Of a stretch of DNA of 33,199 bases, positions 17,365 through 24,109 are shown in pieces. The position numbers were made by a program, and so were the translations under genes. Source of the stretch: JBBRHF01 sp038223055 (lineage in GTDB: Bacteria; Actinomycetota; Actinomycetes; JACCUZ01). Every line of letters starts with the position of its first letter. The stretch's first letter is position 1. The notes beneath the pieces were generated by a model that was not told the DNA's origin, did no database searches, and saw only the letters and a list, made by a program, of their open reading frames with translations. The stretch is from positions 1 to 33,199 of the forward strand of contig JBBRHF010000020.1 in assembly GCA_038223055.1 (NCBI GenBank), read 5' to 3'.

Positions 17365-17484
17365 GCTTCGGGCGGTGATGCCGTTTGTTCTACCGCACCG
17401 TAACCGGACGCAACCCTGTATGCATGCGAGTGCGCCGTCCGGGGCGCGCTGGAGGCGTCCCGCCGCCCGAAGCGCTTGCATCAC
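17365..17484. promoter_or_regulatory. Paired inverted motifs in the aceE/DUF3052 intergenic region
   Basis: GCTTCGGGCGG (17365-17375) recurs inverted as CCGCCCGAAGC (17463-17473), and GTGATGC (17375-17381) recurs inverted as GCATCAC (17478-17484). The two sites flank the probable aceE promoter, 26 and about 124 bases before the start codon. Possible sites for a regulator that loops the DNA; identity unknown. Confidence 0.4.
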
Positions 17485-17556
17485 AGGCCCCCGACGTGTG
17501 GACTACCTGGAGGGACCCCGGTCGGGGCGACCCGGCACACACACGGGAGGCACTCG

Positions 17557-17985
17557 GTGAGCGCGACCGCGGACCACGCGGAGGGGCAGCGCCACATGGC
17601 GGCCAGGTTGGGCATCCGGTCCGGCCAGGTCATCCAGGAGCTGGGCTACGACGCGGATTGCGACGACGACCTGCGCGCCGCGGTCGAACAGCTCGCTGGC
17701 ACCGGCCTCGTCGACCAGGACCACGAAGACGTCGTCGACGCGGTGCTGCTCTGGTGGCGCGACGACGACGGTGATCTCGTCGACGCGCTCGTCGACGCGC
17801 TGGTCTCTTTGGGCGACGGCGGCGTCGTCTGGCTGCTGACCCCGAAGGCCGGCCGCGAGGGGCACGTCGAGCCCAGCGACATCGGCGACGCGGCGCCCAC
17901 GGCGGGGCTGCATCAGACGAGCAGCATCAGCGCCGCGCCGGACTGGTCGGGCACCCGCCTGGTCACCCGGCGCTCCGGCCGCTGA
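17557..17985 (+). CDS. DUF3052 domain protein
   Basis: A 142-residue acidic cytosolic protein of the DUF3052 family, found beside aceE in many actinobacteria (Rv2239c in M. tuberculosis). Typical blocks are AARLGIRSGQVIQELGYD (about 15-32), then DDDLRAAVEQ and DAVLLWWRDDDGDLVDALVDAL, an acidic helix pair, and VVWLLTPKAGREGHVEPSDI near the C-terminus, where the family also ends with TSSISAAPDWSGTRLV. Function is unknown; the similarity of the C-terminal half to single-domain methyltransferase-like strands has been noted for the family but is not enough to propose an activity. GGGAGG at 17545-17550 lies six bases before GTG 17557. It is convergent with the next gene, one base apart. Confidence 0.88.
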   Translation: MSATADHAEGQRHMAARLGIRSGQVIQELGYDADCDDDLRAAVEQLAGTGLVDQDHEDVVDAVLLWWRDDDGDLVDALVDALVSLGDGGVVWLLTPKAGREGHVEPSDIGDAAPTAGLHQTSSISAAPDWSGTRLVTRRSGR

Positions 17986-17986
17986 C

Positions 17987-19006
17987 CTAACGGCCTGGCA
18001 GTCCGGGCAGGCCAGGGAGCCGTCGCACCCACCGCCCGACGCCGGCGACGTGGCGAACCGCGCCCTGCAGCGTCGCCCCGCCGGGCAGGCCGGGCACCTC
18101 GGCCACGATCGAGGCCAGGCCCATCAGTTCGGGCACGTGGTGCAGCCGCAGCTCGCGACGCGCGAGCAGCACCGGAGCGGAGCGCCGGCCGGCGGAGACA
18201 TCGAGCAGCACCGCTGCGGTGCCCTCGACCGCGGGCCAGTCCTGCGGCACCTCGGGCAGGCTCATCGTCGTCCAGCTCTGCCCGGCCACCCCCACCACCC
18301 ATCGACCTTCCGGGGTCAGGGACGCGAACGTCGTGTCGATCTCGCTGCGGGCCGCGAGGGCGCCGGTCACATCGGTGAGCGCGCCGAGCCCGGCGTCCAG
18401 CAGATCCCGGCCGGGTGCGCGGGCGCCAGCCGGCGCCAGGTCCAGGGCATGCACCGCGAGCTCGTAGCACCCCGCGACGACGATCGACATGAGCGGCAGC
18501 GGGCCGAGCACGGACCGCACCGGGCGGGTCGCGAGCTCGACCGCCGCGGGGGAGTCGAAGAACGCGGCGGTCTCCCGGCGGGAGGTCGCCAGGCTCTCGA
18601 GCACCTCGTCCCGGCCCGCCGGCCGGTGCGCGGCGACGATCGCCGCGTTGTGCGCCTCCTGGTCGAACCGTGCATCGCCGCGGGACCGGTCCGAGTGTCG
18701 CGAGCGATCGGTGTCATCGGGCCAGTCGGTCCGGTCGGCACGGTCGAACGGGTCCTCGGTCTCGGCACCGCGCTTCGCCTCGCCGAGCATCCGCTGCAAG
18801 GCCCGCGCCTCCGGCCACGACCCGAGGTGGACGCAGAGGTCGTGGGCGTCCCACGCCGTGAGCCGGGTCGGCGCGGCGAGGTCGGCGCCGGCGGCAAGGT
18901 CGAGGAAGTCGTCCCAGGCGCCGAGGACGAGCCCGCGCAGGTCATCGACGGCGTAGGACGCGAGTCCCCGCTCACCCTCGCCCGGCAGGAGATGCTGACC
19001 TGACAC
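17987..19006 (-). CDS. MDMPI/DinB-fold (maleylpyruvate isomerase-like) protein
   Basis: A 339-residue protein of the mycothiol-dependent maleylpyruvate isomerase N-terminal superfamily. The DinB-like helical bundle spans about residues 10-200, with WDAHDLCVHLGSW (52-64; His55, His60) and ELAVHALDL (182-190; His186) as the probable metal-binding histidines. The C-terminal part (about 225-320) resembles the SCP2-like second domain of these proteins. Mycothiol use is inferred only from the superfamily. A loop near 85-112 is rich in Asp/Arg/Ser (DRSRHSDRSRGD) and looks like repeat expansion. GTG 19006 fits: CAGGAT lies six bases upstream, so the mRNA is probably leaderless, and the promoter sits inside a palindrome. 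It is divergent from the AhpE-like gene and convergent with DUF3052. Substrate unknown. Confidence 0.75.
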   Translation of the reverse strand: MSGQHLLPGEGERGLASYAVDDLRGLVLGAWDDFLDLAAGADLAAPTRLTAWDAHDLCVHLGSWPEARALQRMLGEAKRGAETEDPFDRADRTDWPDDTDRSRHSDRSRGDARFDQEAHNAAIVAAHRPAGRDEVLESLATSRRETAAFFDSPAAVELATRPVRSVLGPLPLMSIVVAGCYELAVHALDLAPAGARAPGRDLLDAGLGALTDVTGALAARSEIDTTFASLTPEGRWVVGVAGQSWTTMSLPEVPQDWPAVEGTAAVLLDVSAGRRSAPVLLARRELRLHHVPELMGLASIVAEVPGLPGGATLQGAVRHVAGVGRWVRRLPGLPGLPGR

Positions 19007-19024
19007 ACTGGCATCCTGCCAGTG
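19006..19024. promoter_or_regulatory. Perfect 19-base palindrome over the MDMPI-gene promoter
   Basis: CACTGGCATCCTGCCAGTG has 8-base arms around TCC. It covers the minus-strand -10 hexamer CAGGAT (19013-19018) and touches the GTG start codon. A bound protein would block transcription, so it reads as a repressor operator. It also lies 41 bases upstream of the peroxiredoxin gene. Confidence 0.6.
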
Positions 19025-19025
19025 A

Positions 19026-19048
19026 TCGCTGGCGGCCCCGACCAGCGA
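19026..19048. promoter_or_regulatory. Second inverted repeat in the same divergent promoter
   Basis: TCGCTGG (19026-19032) and CCAGCGA (19042-19048) are perfect 7-base arms around a 9-base spacer. The CTGGC core is shared with the neighbouring palindrome, which suggests two sites for one regulator. It ends 16 bases before the peroxiredoxin ATG. Confidence 0.45.
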
Positions 19049-19064
19049 GAGGCGGCCCCTGCTG

Positions 19065-19571
19065 ATGAACGTGCAGCCGAAGAACGACGCGACGACCACC
19101 GTGGAGCCGATTGCGGTGGGTGAACCGGCTCCGGACTTCGAGCTCAAGGACCAGCACGGCCAGGCCGTGCGCCTGTCGTCCTTCCGCGGCAGCAAGGCGG
19201 TGCTGCTCGTGTTCTATCCGTCCGCGTTCACCGGCATCTGCGGCGGGGAGCTGCATGCGCTGCAGGACCGCCGGGACGAGATCGTGACAGACGGCGCCGA
19301 GTTGCTGGTCGTGTCCGCCGACTCGAAGTACTCCCAGCGGGTCTTCGCCGAGCGCGAGGGTTTCACCTACCCGATGCTCAGCGACTTCTGGCCTCATGGT
19401 GGCGTCGCCGCCGCCTACGGCGTGCTGCACGCCGGGGCCGGCACGGCCCTGCGTGCGACGTTCCTCATCGACCGCGAGGGTGTCGTGCGGTGGTCGGTCG
19501 TCAACGGGCTCGGCGACGCGCGCGAGGTCGACGACTACGTCAAGGCGCTCGATGCCGTGGGCGGCATCTAG
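19065..19571 (+). CDS. ahpE: AhpE-like one-cysteine peroxiredoxin
   Basis: Reduces hydroperoxides through a peroxidatic cysteine. The 168-residue protein has the PxxxTxxC active site: Pro52, Thr56 and Cys59 in YPSAFTGICGGEL, with Arg130 in ATFLID's flank (LRATFL) as the usual partner arginine. There is no second cysteine, so it is a one-Cys type that needs an outside reductant such as mycothiol/mycoredoxin or thioredoxin. Order beside DUF3052 matches Rv2238c (ahpE) in M. tuberculosis. ATG 19065 is the most upstream plausible start, but no strong ribosome-binding site precedes it; the conserved fold begins near EPIAVGEPAPDFEL (14-27), so the start could lie up to 12 residues later. Divergent from the MDMPI-fold gene and preceded by two inverted repeats. 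Confidence 0.9.
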   Translation: MNVQPKNDATTTVEPIAVGEPAPDFELKDQHGQAVRLSSFRGSKAVLLVFYPSAFTGICGGELHALQDRRDEIVTDGAELLVVSADSKYSQRVFAEREGFTYPMLSDFWPHGGVAAAYGVLHAGAGTALRATFLIDREGVVRWSVVNGLGDAREVDDYVKALDAVGGI

Positions 19572-19597
19572 GCTGCGACCCGCAGTGTCCCGCGGTC

Positions 19598-19670
19598 GGG
19601 CCCGTAGCTCAGCGGCTAGAGCAGCGCCTTTACACGGCGAAGGTCGGCGGTTCGATCCCGCCCGGGCCCA
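19598..19670 (+). tRNA. tRNA-Val (UAC anticodon)
   Basis: A complete 73-base cloverleaf. Acceptor GGGCCCG pairs with CGGGCCC, discriminator A at 19670. D-arm GCTC/GAGC, anticodon loop TTTACAC with anticodon TAC, and T-arm GGCGG-TTCGATC-CCGCC. The outermost anticodon-stem pair is a G-A mismatch. CCA is not encoded. It lies 26 bases after the peroxiredoxin stop. Confidence 0.95.
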
Positions 19671-19692
19671 CCTCACACCTCGCTAACCTCGC

Positions 19693-19698
19693 TAACCT
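19693..19698 (+). promoter_or_regulatory. -10 element of a probable leaderless promoter for the Nif3 gene
   Basis: TAACCT is followed by six bases and the GTG start at 19705. The motif CGCTAACCT occurs twice in a row (19681-19698). No Shine-Dalgarno is present. Confidence 0.45.
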
Positions 19699-19704
19699 GC
19701 GACC

Positions 19705-20568
19705 GTGCTGCCTTTCCCTTCTGTCGCCGATGTCGTCGCCGTCCTCGACGGGTTCTACGACCCGGCGTGGGCCGAGGACTGGGACTCGGTGGGGCTTGTC
19801 ACGGGCGACCGCGATGCCCCCGTACGCCGGGTGCTTTTCGCCGTCGACCCCGTTCAGGCGGTCATCGACGAGGCGGTCGAGTGGGGCGCGGACCTCCTGG
19901 TCACTCACCACCCGCTGCTGCTGCGTGCGGTGCACACGGTGGCCACCGACCAGCCCAAGGGCCGGGCCGTCACCGCGCTGGTCCGCGGTGACATCGCCCT
20001 TTTCGTCGCGCACACCAACGCCGACGTGGCCTGTCCGGGGGTGTCCGACGCGCTGGCCGAGGCGCTGACGCTGTCCGACCTGCGTCCGCTGGTCCCCCAG
20101 GGGCCGCAGGGGGATCGCGGCCTCGGGCGGGTCGGTGTGCTGCCCGAGCCCGAGCCGCTGGCCGATTTCGGCCGCCGGGTGGCCGCGGCACTGCCCGCGA
20201 CGGCGACCGGTGTCCGGGTGGCCGGTGATCCGGCCAGCGTGGTGCGCACCGTGGCCGTGTGCGGCGGCGCCGGCGACGGCCTGTTCGACGCCGTACGCCG
20301 ATGTGGCGTCGACGTCTACGTCACCGCGGACCTGCGCCACCACCCCGCCTCCGAGGCCCGCGAGCACGGCCGTCCGGCGCTGGTCGACGCCGCTCACTGG
20401 GCCACCGAGTGGCCCTGGCTGCCCGAGGCCGCCCGGGCGTTGACCGACGCGTTGGCCCGGCGGGGGACTACGGTGGAGGTGCGGGTGTCCCGGATCGTGA
20501 CCGATCCCTGGACTGCCACCGCGACATCTGCGCACGACCCGTCCACCACCCGAGGAGCCCCGCGCTGA
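19705..20568 (+). CDS. Nif3-like dinuclear metal-centre protein
   Basis: A 287-residue Nif3/YbgI-type protein (Rv2230c type). The dinuclear metal site is visible: His68-His69 in VTHHPLLL, His103 and Asp107 in AHTNAD, and His231/Glu235 in DAAHWATEW; YVTADLRHHPASEA (205-218) is another family signature. Members have been proposed to be GTP cyclohydrolase-like or hydrolases, but the reaction is not settled. GTG 19705 has a -10-like TAACCT six bases upstream and no ribosome-binding site, so it is probably leaderless. The stop codon TGA overlaps the CTG that begins the next gene, so the two are co-translated. The last 20 residues (after SRIVTDPWT) are unconserved and double as the leader of the following gene. 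Confidence 0.9.
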   Translation: MLPFPSVADVVAVLDGFYDPAWAEDWDSVGLVTGDRDAPVRRVLFAVDPVQAVIDEAVEWGADLLVTHHPLLLRAVHTVATDQPKGRAVTALVRGDIALFVAHTNADVACPGVSDALAEALTLSDLRPLVPQGPQGDRGLGRVGVLPEPEPLADFGRRVAAALPATATGVRVAGDPASVVRTVAVCGGAGDGLFDAVRRCGVDVYVTADLRHHPASEAREHGRPALVDAAHWATEWPWLPEAARALTDALARRGTTVEVRVSRIVTDPWTATATSAHDPSTTRGAPR

Positions 20569-21308
20569 AGGCCGCCGCGACCGACCAGCACCGCCTGCTC
20601 GACGTACAAGCGCTGGACGCCCGCGTCGACCAGATCACCCATCGCCTCGCCACGCTGCCTGAGCACGCGGCGCTGCGCGACCTCGGGCAGAGCCTCGCCG
20701 CGCTGGACGGGCAGATCGTGGTCGCCCAGACCGAGGAGACCGACATCAGCCGGGAGCTGACCAAGGCCGAGGGTGACGTCGAGCAGGTGAGCTCCCGCGC
20801 CTACCGAGACCGGATCCGGCTCGATGCCGGCGCGGTGCACTCGCCCAAGGAGCTGGAGAGCCTTCAGCACGAGATCGACACCTTGACCCGGCGCCAGTCC
20901 GATCTCGAGGACATCGTGCTCGAGGTGATGGAGCGCCTCGAGACCGTGCAGGGCCACCTCGCGGACCTGCTCGCCCAGCGCGACGCCGACGAAGCCTCCG
21001 TGCTGGAGCTGACGGCGTCCCGCGACACCACCGCGGGTGCCATCGGCGAGGAGACGGCCAACCTGCTTACCCAGCGGGACACCCAGGCGGCCCAGCTCGA
21101 CGTTGCGCTGGTGGACCTCTACGAGAAGATCCGGGCTCAGCAGGCGGGCATCGGCGCTGCCGAGCTGCGTCAACGCCGGTGCACGGGGTGCCGGCTCGAG
21201 CTGAACAACGTCGAGATCGGCCTGCTGCGGGCCGCGGCGGAGGACGAGGTGATGCGCTGCGAGGAGTGCCGGCGGATCCTCGTGCGCACCGCCGAGTCCG
21301 GGCTCTGA
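20565..21308 (+). CDS. Zinc-ribbon coiled-coil protein (C4-type, CdsZ/Rv2229c-like), apparent CTG start
   Basis: A 247-residue protein with a long coiled coil (about 40-195) and a C-terminal C4 zinc ribbon: Cys206 and Cys209 in RRCTGCRLEL, Cys232 and Cys235 in MRCEECRRIL. It is the family next to Nif3 and RNase H in actinobacteria; a nucleic-acid-related role is assumed, not shown. The conserved N-terminus (KAAATDQHRLLDVQALDARVDQ, about 2-23) begins at CTG 20565, overlapping the nif3 stop in CTGA, with GAGGAG at 20552-20557 seven bases upstream. No ATG, GTG or TTG lies in frame nearby; the next usable codon (GTG near 20717) would remove about 50 conserved residues. I therefore call a CTG start with translational coupling. 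It ends directly at the GTG of RNase H. Confidence 0.85.
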   Translation: MKAAATDQHRLLDVQALDARVDQITHRLATLPEHAALRDLGQSLAALDGQIVVAQTEETDISRELTKAEGDVEQVSSRAYRDRIRLDAGAVHSPKELESLQHEIDTLTRRQSDLEDIVLEVMERLETVQGHLADLLAQRDADEASVLELTASRDTTAGAIGEETANLLTQRDTQAAQLDVALVDLYEKIRAQQAGIGAAELRQRRCTGCRLELNNVEIGLLRAAAEDEVMRCEECRRILVRTAESGL

Positions 21309-21818
21309 GTGGCCGGTCCGCGGCGCCTGGTCGTCGAGGCTGACGGCGGCTCGCGGGGCAACCCGGGGCCGGCCGCCTACGGCGCGGTCGTCCGCGACGC
21401 GGGCACATCCGAGGTCCTGGCGGAGCGCGCCGAGCACATCGGCCGGGCGTCGAACAACGTGGCGGAGTACCGCGGGCTCATCGCGGGGCTGACCGCGGCG
21501 CGCGAGATCGACCCCGACGCGCAGGTCGAGGTCCGGCTGGACTCCAAGCTCGTGGTCGAGCAGATGTCGGGGCGCTGGAAGATCAAGCACCCCGACATGC
21601 GGCCCCTGGCGATGCAGGCGATGGCCATCCTGCCCCGCGAGCGGGTGGCCTTCACCTGGGTCCCCCGCGAGAGCAACGCGCACGCCGACCGGTTGGCCAA
21701 CGAGGCGCTTGACGCCGCGGCGCGGGGCGAGGAGTGGGTGCTGGGGGTGAGCGCGCGGGAGGCCGCAGCCGCCAAGGCCTCAGGCGGTCTGGGCGGCGCC
21801 GCGGCGGCCGCAGCCTGA
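21309..21818 (+). CDS. Ribonuclease H type I domain, first half of a split RNase H/phosphatase
   Basis: Cuts RNA in RNA-DNA hybrids. The 169-residue product has all four catalytic acids: Asp12 in EADGGSRGNPGP, Glu53 in NNVAEYRG, Asp78 in RLDSK and Asp127 in SNAHADRLA. In most actinobacteria this is the N-terminal half of one protein fused to a histidine phosphatase (Rv2228c type). Here a TGA at 21816-21818 ends it after an alanine-rich tail, but the same frame stays open for 32 codons and runs on into the phosphatase. GTG 21309 follows the preceding stop with no gap. The RNase H domain itself should be functional. The stop is either a mutation, a natural split, or read through at some rate. 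Confidence 0.88.
   Translation: MAGPRRLVVEADGGSRGNPGPAAYGAVVRDAGTSEVLAERAEHIGRASNNVAEYRGLIAGLTAAREIDPDAQVEVRLDSKLVVEQMSGRWKIKHPDMRPLAMQAMAILPRERVAFTWVPRESNAHADRLANEALDAAARGEEWVLGVSAREAAAAKASGGLGGAAAAAA
21816..21818 (+). other. In-frame UGA within the RNase H/phosphatase linker
   Basis: The codon lies in the same reading frame as both domains. On its far side the frame continues from 21819 through an acidic, proline-rich linker to the phosphatase without another stop. It is the only break in an otherwise continuous fusion. Confidence 0.85.
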
Positions 21819-21914
21819 GCCGGCGCGGCGATCCGCCGCGCGCCCGGGGCGCCCGTCTCCGCCTCCGAGCCCGAGGTCGACGAGGCCGAGGTCGAGCCCA
21901 GGCCGCCGAACAGG

Positions 21915-22613
21915 GTGGTGGGATGGGCCACCGACCTGGGGACACCGACGACGTTCGTGCTGCTGCGACACGGAGAGACGGCCTTCACCGCGGCCAAGCG
22001 TTTCAGTGGCAGCGACGGCGAGAACCCGCCGCTGGTTGAGGAGGGTCGCCGGCACGCGGGCGCTGCGGCGGCGGCGCTGGTCGGGCGCGGCGTGCAGGCG
22101 ATCGTGTCCTCGCCGGTGCGCCGGGCTCGCGAGACGGCCGACCTCGCCGCGCAGGCCCTGGGCCTCCCGGTCCGCGAGCACGACGGCTTTCGAGAGTGCG
22201 CGTTCGGCGAGTGGGATGGCTTCACCTTCGCACAGGTTCAACAGCAGTGGCCAGATCAGCTCGCCGCATGGCTCGGGTCGACGTCGGTCGCCCCGCCCGG
22301 CGGCGAGTCCTTCGACGACGTCGAGACCCGCGTACGTCGAGCGAGGGACCAGCTGCTCACGCGTTACGCCGGCCAGACGGTGCTCGTCGTCAGCCATGTG
22401 ACGCCGGTGAAGACCCTGGTGCGCCTCGCCCTCGGTGCCCCGGCGTCGGCGATGTTCCGGATGGAGATGACACCCGCGTCCCTGACCGAGATCCGGTTCT
22501 ACGCCGATGGCACCGTCTCGCTTCGCGGCTTCAACGAGGTCGGGCACCTGCGCGGCCAACTGGCTGGCGAAGCGCCACGCCGAGTGAGCCGGCCGGGCGC
22601 GGGCCCTGCGTAG
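21915..22613 (+). CDS. Histidine phosphatase domain, second half of the split RNase H/phosphatase
   Basis: A phosphoglycerate-mutase-like acid phosphatase; in related actinobacteria the domain is part of the RNase H protein and includes alpha-ribazole phosphatase (CobC)-like activity. From GTG 21915 it is 232 residues, with the phosphohistidine motif RHGET (18-22, His19), Arg70/Arg72 in SSPVRRARETA, Glu94 in FRECAFGEWDG and the second histidine His161 in VVSHVTPVK. All catalytic positions are present. The start is uncertain: 21915 and 21918 are tandem GTG codons with no useful ribosome-binding site, so separate translation would be weak, which favours read-through, re-initiation or recent damage. 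It is followed by a -10 box overlapping its stop and then the ruined RNB gene. Confidence 0.78.
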   Translation: MVGWATDLGTPTTFVLLRHGETAFTAAKRFSGSDGENPPLVEEGRRHAGAAAAALVGRGVQAIVSSPVRRARETADLAAQALGLPVREHDGFRECAFGEWDGFTFAQVQQQWPDQLAAWLGSTSVAPPGGESFDDVETRVRRARDQLLTRYAGQTVLVVSHVTPVKTLVRLALGAPASAMFRMEMTPASLTEIRFYADGTVSLRGFNEVGHLRGQLAGEAPRRVSRPGAGPA

Positions 22614-22616
22614 GCT
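22611..22616 (+). promoter_or_regulatory. -10 element before the RNB pseudogene
   Basis: TAGGCT overlaps the phosphatase stop codon and is followed by six bases and ATG 22623: the same leaderless layout as fasR. The promoter has outlasted the gene it served. Confidence 0.5.
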
Positions 22617-22622
22617 GCCGGG

Positions 22623-23668
22623 ATGACGCGCCGGCGGATGCTTTTTCGGGCGCCCGACACCGCCGAGGGCGCCCGGCTGCGAGCCGGCTCGCCTCGATCC
22701 GGGCCGAGCTGGGTCTGCCGGTCGACTTCCTCGACGACGTGGTCGCCGAGGCGCGGTTGGTGGCTGCGGCACCGACGCCCGAGGTCGATTACGCGACCGA
22801 CGTTGCGCTGCTGACGATCGATCCGCCCGGGTCGATGGACCTCGACCAGGCGCTGCACGTGCAGCGCCGCGACGGTAGCTACCGGGGCAGGTGCGCCCGG
22901 CCCTGCTGTGGACCCTGGACCTCGACGCGGCGGGGGAGCCGCACGCCGTCGACGTACGCCGAGCGCGGGTGCGCTCCACCGACCGGTTCGACTACGCCGG
23001 CGTGCAGGCCGCGCTGGACGCCCGCACCGCCGACGAGCGGCTCGTCCTGCTCGGCGAGGTCGGCCGGCTGCGCGAGCAGCAGGAGGCCCGCCGCGGGGGC
23101 ATCAGCCTGCGCATCCCCGAGCAGCAGATCAGCGTGCAGGACGGCACGTTCGGGCTCAGCTTTCGCCAGCCGCTGGCCGTCGAAGGCTGGAACGCGGGAC
23201 CGTCGCGACCCTGAAGCGCGCCGCGGCAGGCCCTGGGCGTGGCGTGGCCGAGGGGCACGTCGTACGCCGAGGTGGTCCGCGGTCTGGACCCGGCGCCGCT
23301 GCGGCGGCTGGTCGACCGCTACGTCGGGGAGGTGTGCGTGGCCCTGTGTGCCGGTTTGGAGGTGCCCGGATGGGTGCGCGCCGCGCTCCCTGGGCTGCCC
23401 CGCGCACATGGCTGCGAGCGACCGGCGGGCGCACGCGCTGGAGCGGGAAAGCGTGAGCCTGATGGAGGCGACCGTGCCGGCGCGGCTGGCCAGGAATTCG
23501 ACGCGGTGGTTGTGGACCTCGACCGGAAGGGGGCACAGCACGGTCGTGCTGCTCGCGCCGGCGGTCCGGGCGCGCTGCGACGGAGAACTGCCGCTCGGCA
23601 CGTCGGTGCGGGTGCGTCTCGCCGAGGCCGACCCCGACCGGCGGCTGGTGCGTTTCGTGGCGGCCTGA
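22623..23668 (+). pseudogene. Degraded RNB-domain (RNase II family) ribonuclease
   Basis: Successive pieces of one actinobacterial RNase II-like 3'-5' exoribonuclease occur in order but in changing frames: MTRRRMLFRAPDTAEGARL (from 22623); RLASIRAELGLPVDF to TIDPPGSMDLDQALHV (about 22684-22886); VRPALLWTLDLDAAGEP to VEGWNAG (about 22888-23198); TVATLKRAA (23199-23225); ALGVAWPRGTSYAEVVRGLDP to VRAALPGLP (about 23229-23401); AHMAASDRRAHALERE (about 23402-23490); QEFDAVVVDLDRKGA (about 23492-23538); then HSTVVLLAPAVRARC to the stop at 23668. That is at least seven frame changes. Internal blocks are also missing: after GSYRG (the rest of the RNB core), after GWNAG, and between GLDP and APLRRLVDRY. 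The protein cannot be made. Promoter and start codon remain. Neighbouring genes are intact, so poor sequencing alone does not explain it. Confidence 0.9.
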
Positions 23669-23689
23669 CCCGGCCCGGCCGGACCCGAC

Positions 23690-23695
23690 TAGGCT
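23690..23695 (+). promoter_or_regulatory. -10 element of the rnpB promoter
   Basis: TAGGCT lies eight bases before the first base of the P1 helix. A CTGACC-like -35 (about 23665-23670) lies 19 bases upstream, at the end of the RNB pseudogene. Confidence 0.55.
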
Positions 23696-23703
23696 GGCGG
23701 CAC

Positions 23704-24109
23704 GGCGGACGAGCCGGCCGGGCGGTCGCGTCGGGCCTGCTGGATTCCAGCGGGCCCGCCGAGGAAAGTCCGGGCTCCACAGGGCAAGGTGGTGGGTAAC
23801 ACCCACCCGGGGTGACCCGCGGGACAGTGCCACAGAAAGCAGACCGCCGGCCATCGCCGCCTTCGGGCGGCGGGGGCCGGTAAGGGTGAAACGGTGGTGT
23901 AAGAGACCACCAGCGCCCGGGGTGACCCGGGCGGCTCGGTAAACCCCACCTGGAGCAAGGTCAGACAGGGAGCGTTCGAGGGTGACCCGCCCGAGTTCCC
24001 GGGTAGGCCGCTGGAGGCTGTCGGCAACGGCAGCCGTAGATGGATGGTCGCCGGCGTCGCCCTGCGGGTCGACGTCACAGAACCCGGCTTACAGGCCGAC
24101 TCGTCCGCC
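23704..24109 (+). ncRNA. rnpB: RNase P RNA, bacterial class A
   Basis: The catalytic RNA of RNase P, which trims the 5' end of tRNA precursors. About 406 bases, bounded by the P1 helix GGCGGACGAG (23704-23713) and CTCGTCCGCC (24100-24109). Universally conserved elements are present: GAGGAAAGTCCGGGCTCC (CR I), AGGGTGAAACGGTGG...TAAGAG (CR II/III region), the L15 tRNA-CCA-binding GGTAAACCCC, and ACAGAA...GGCTTA (CR V) near the 3' end. Its place after the RNase H/phosphatase locus is as in other actinobacteria. Ends are given from P1 pairing; a short 3' tail may follow. Confidence 0.97.

Noticed and set aside
21816..21818. UGA as a selenocysteine codon
   Set aside because: It falls in an alanine-rich linker with no catalytic role and no cysteine in homologues to replace; no suitable stem-loop was seen directly downstream.
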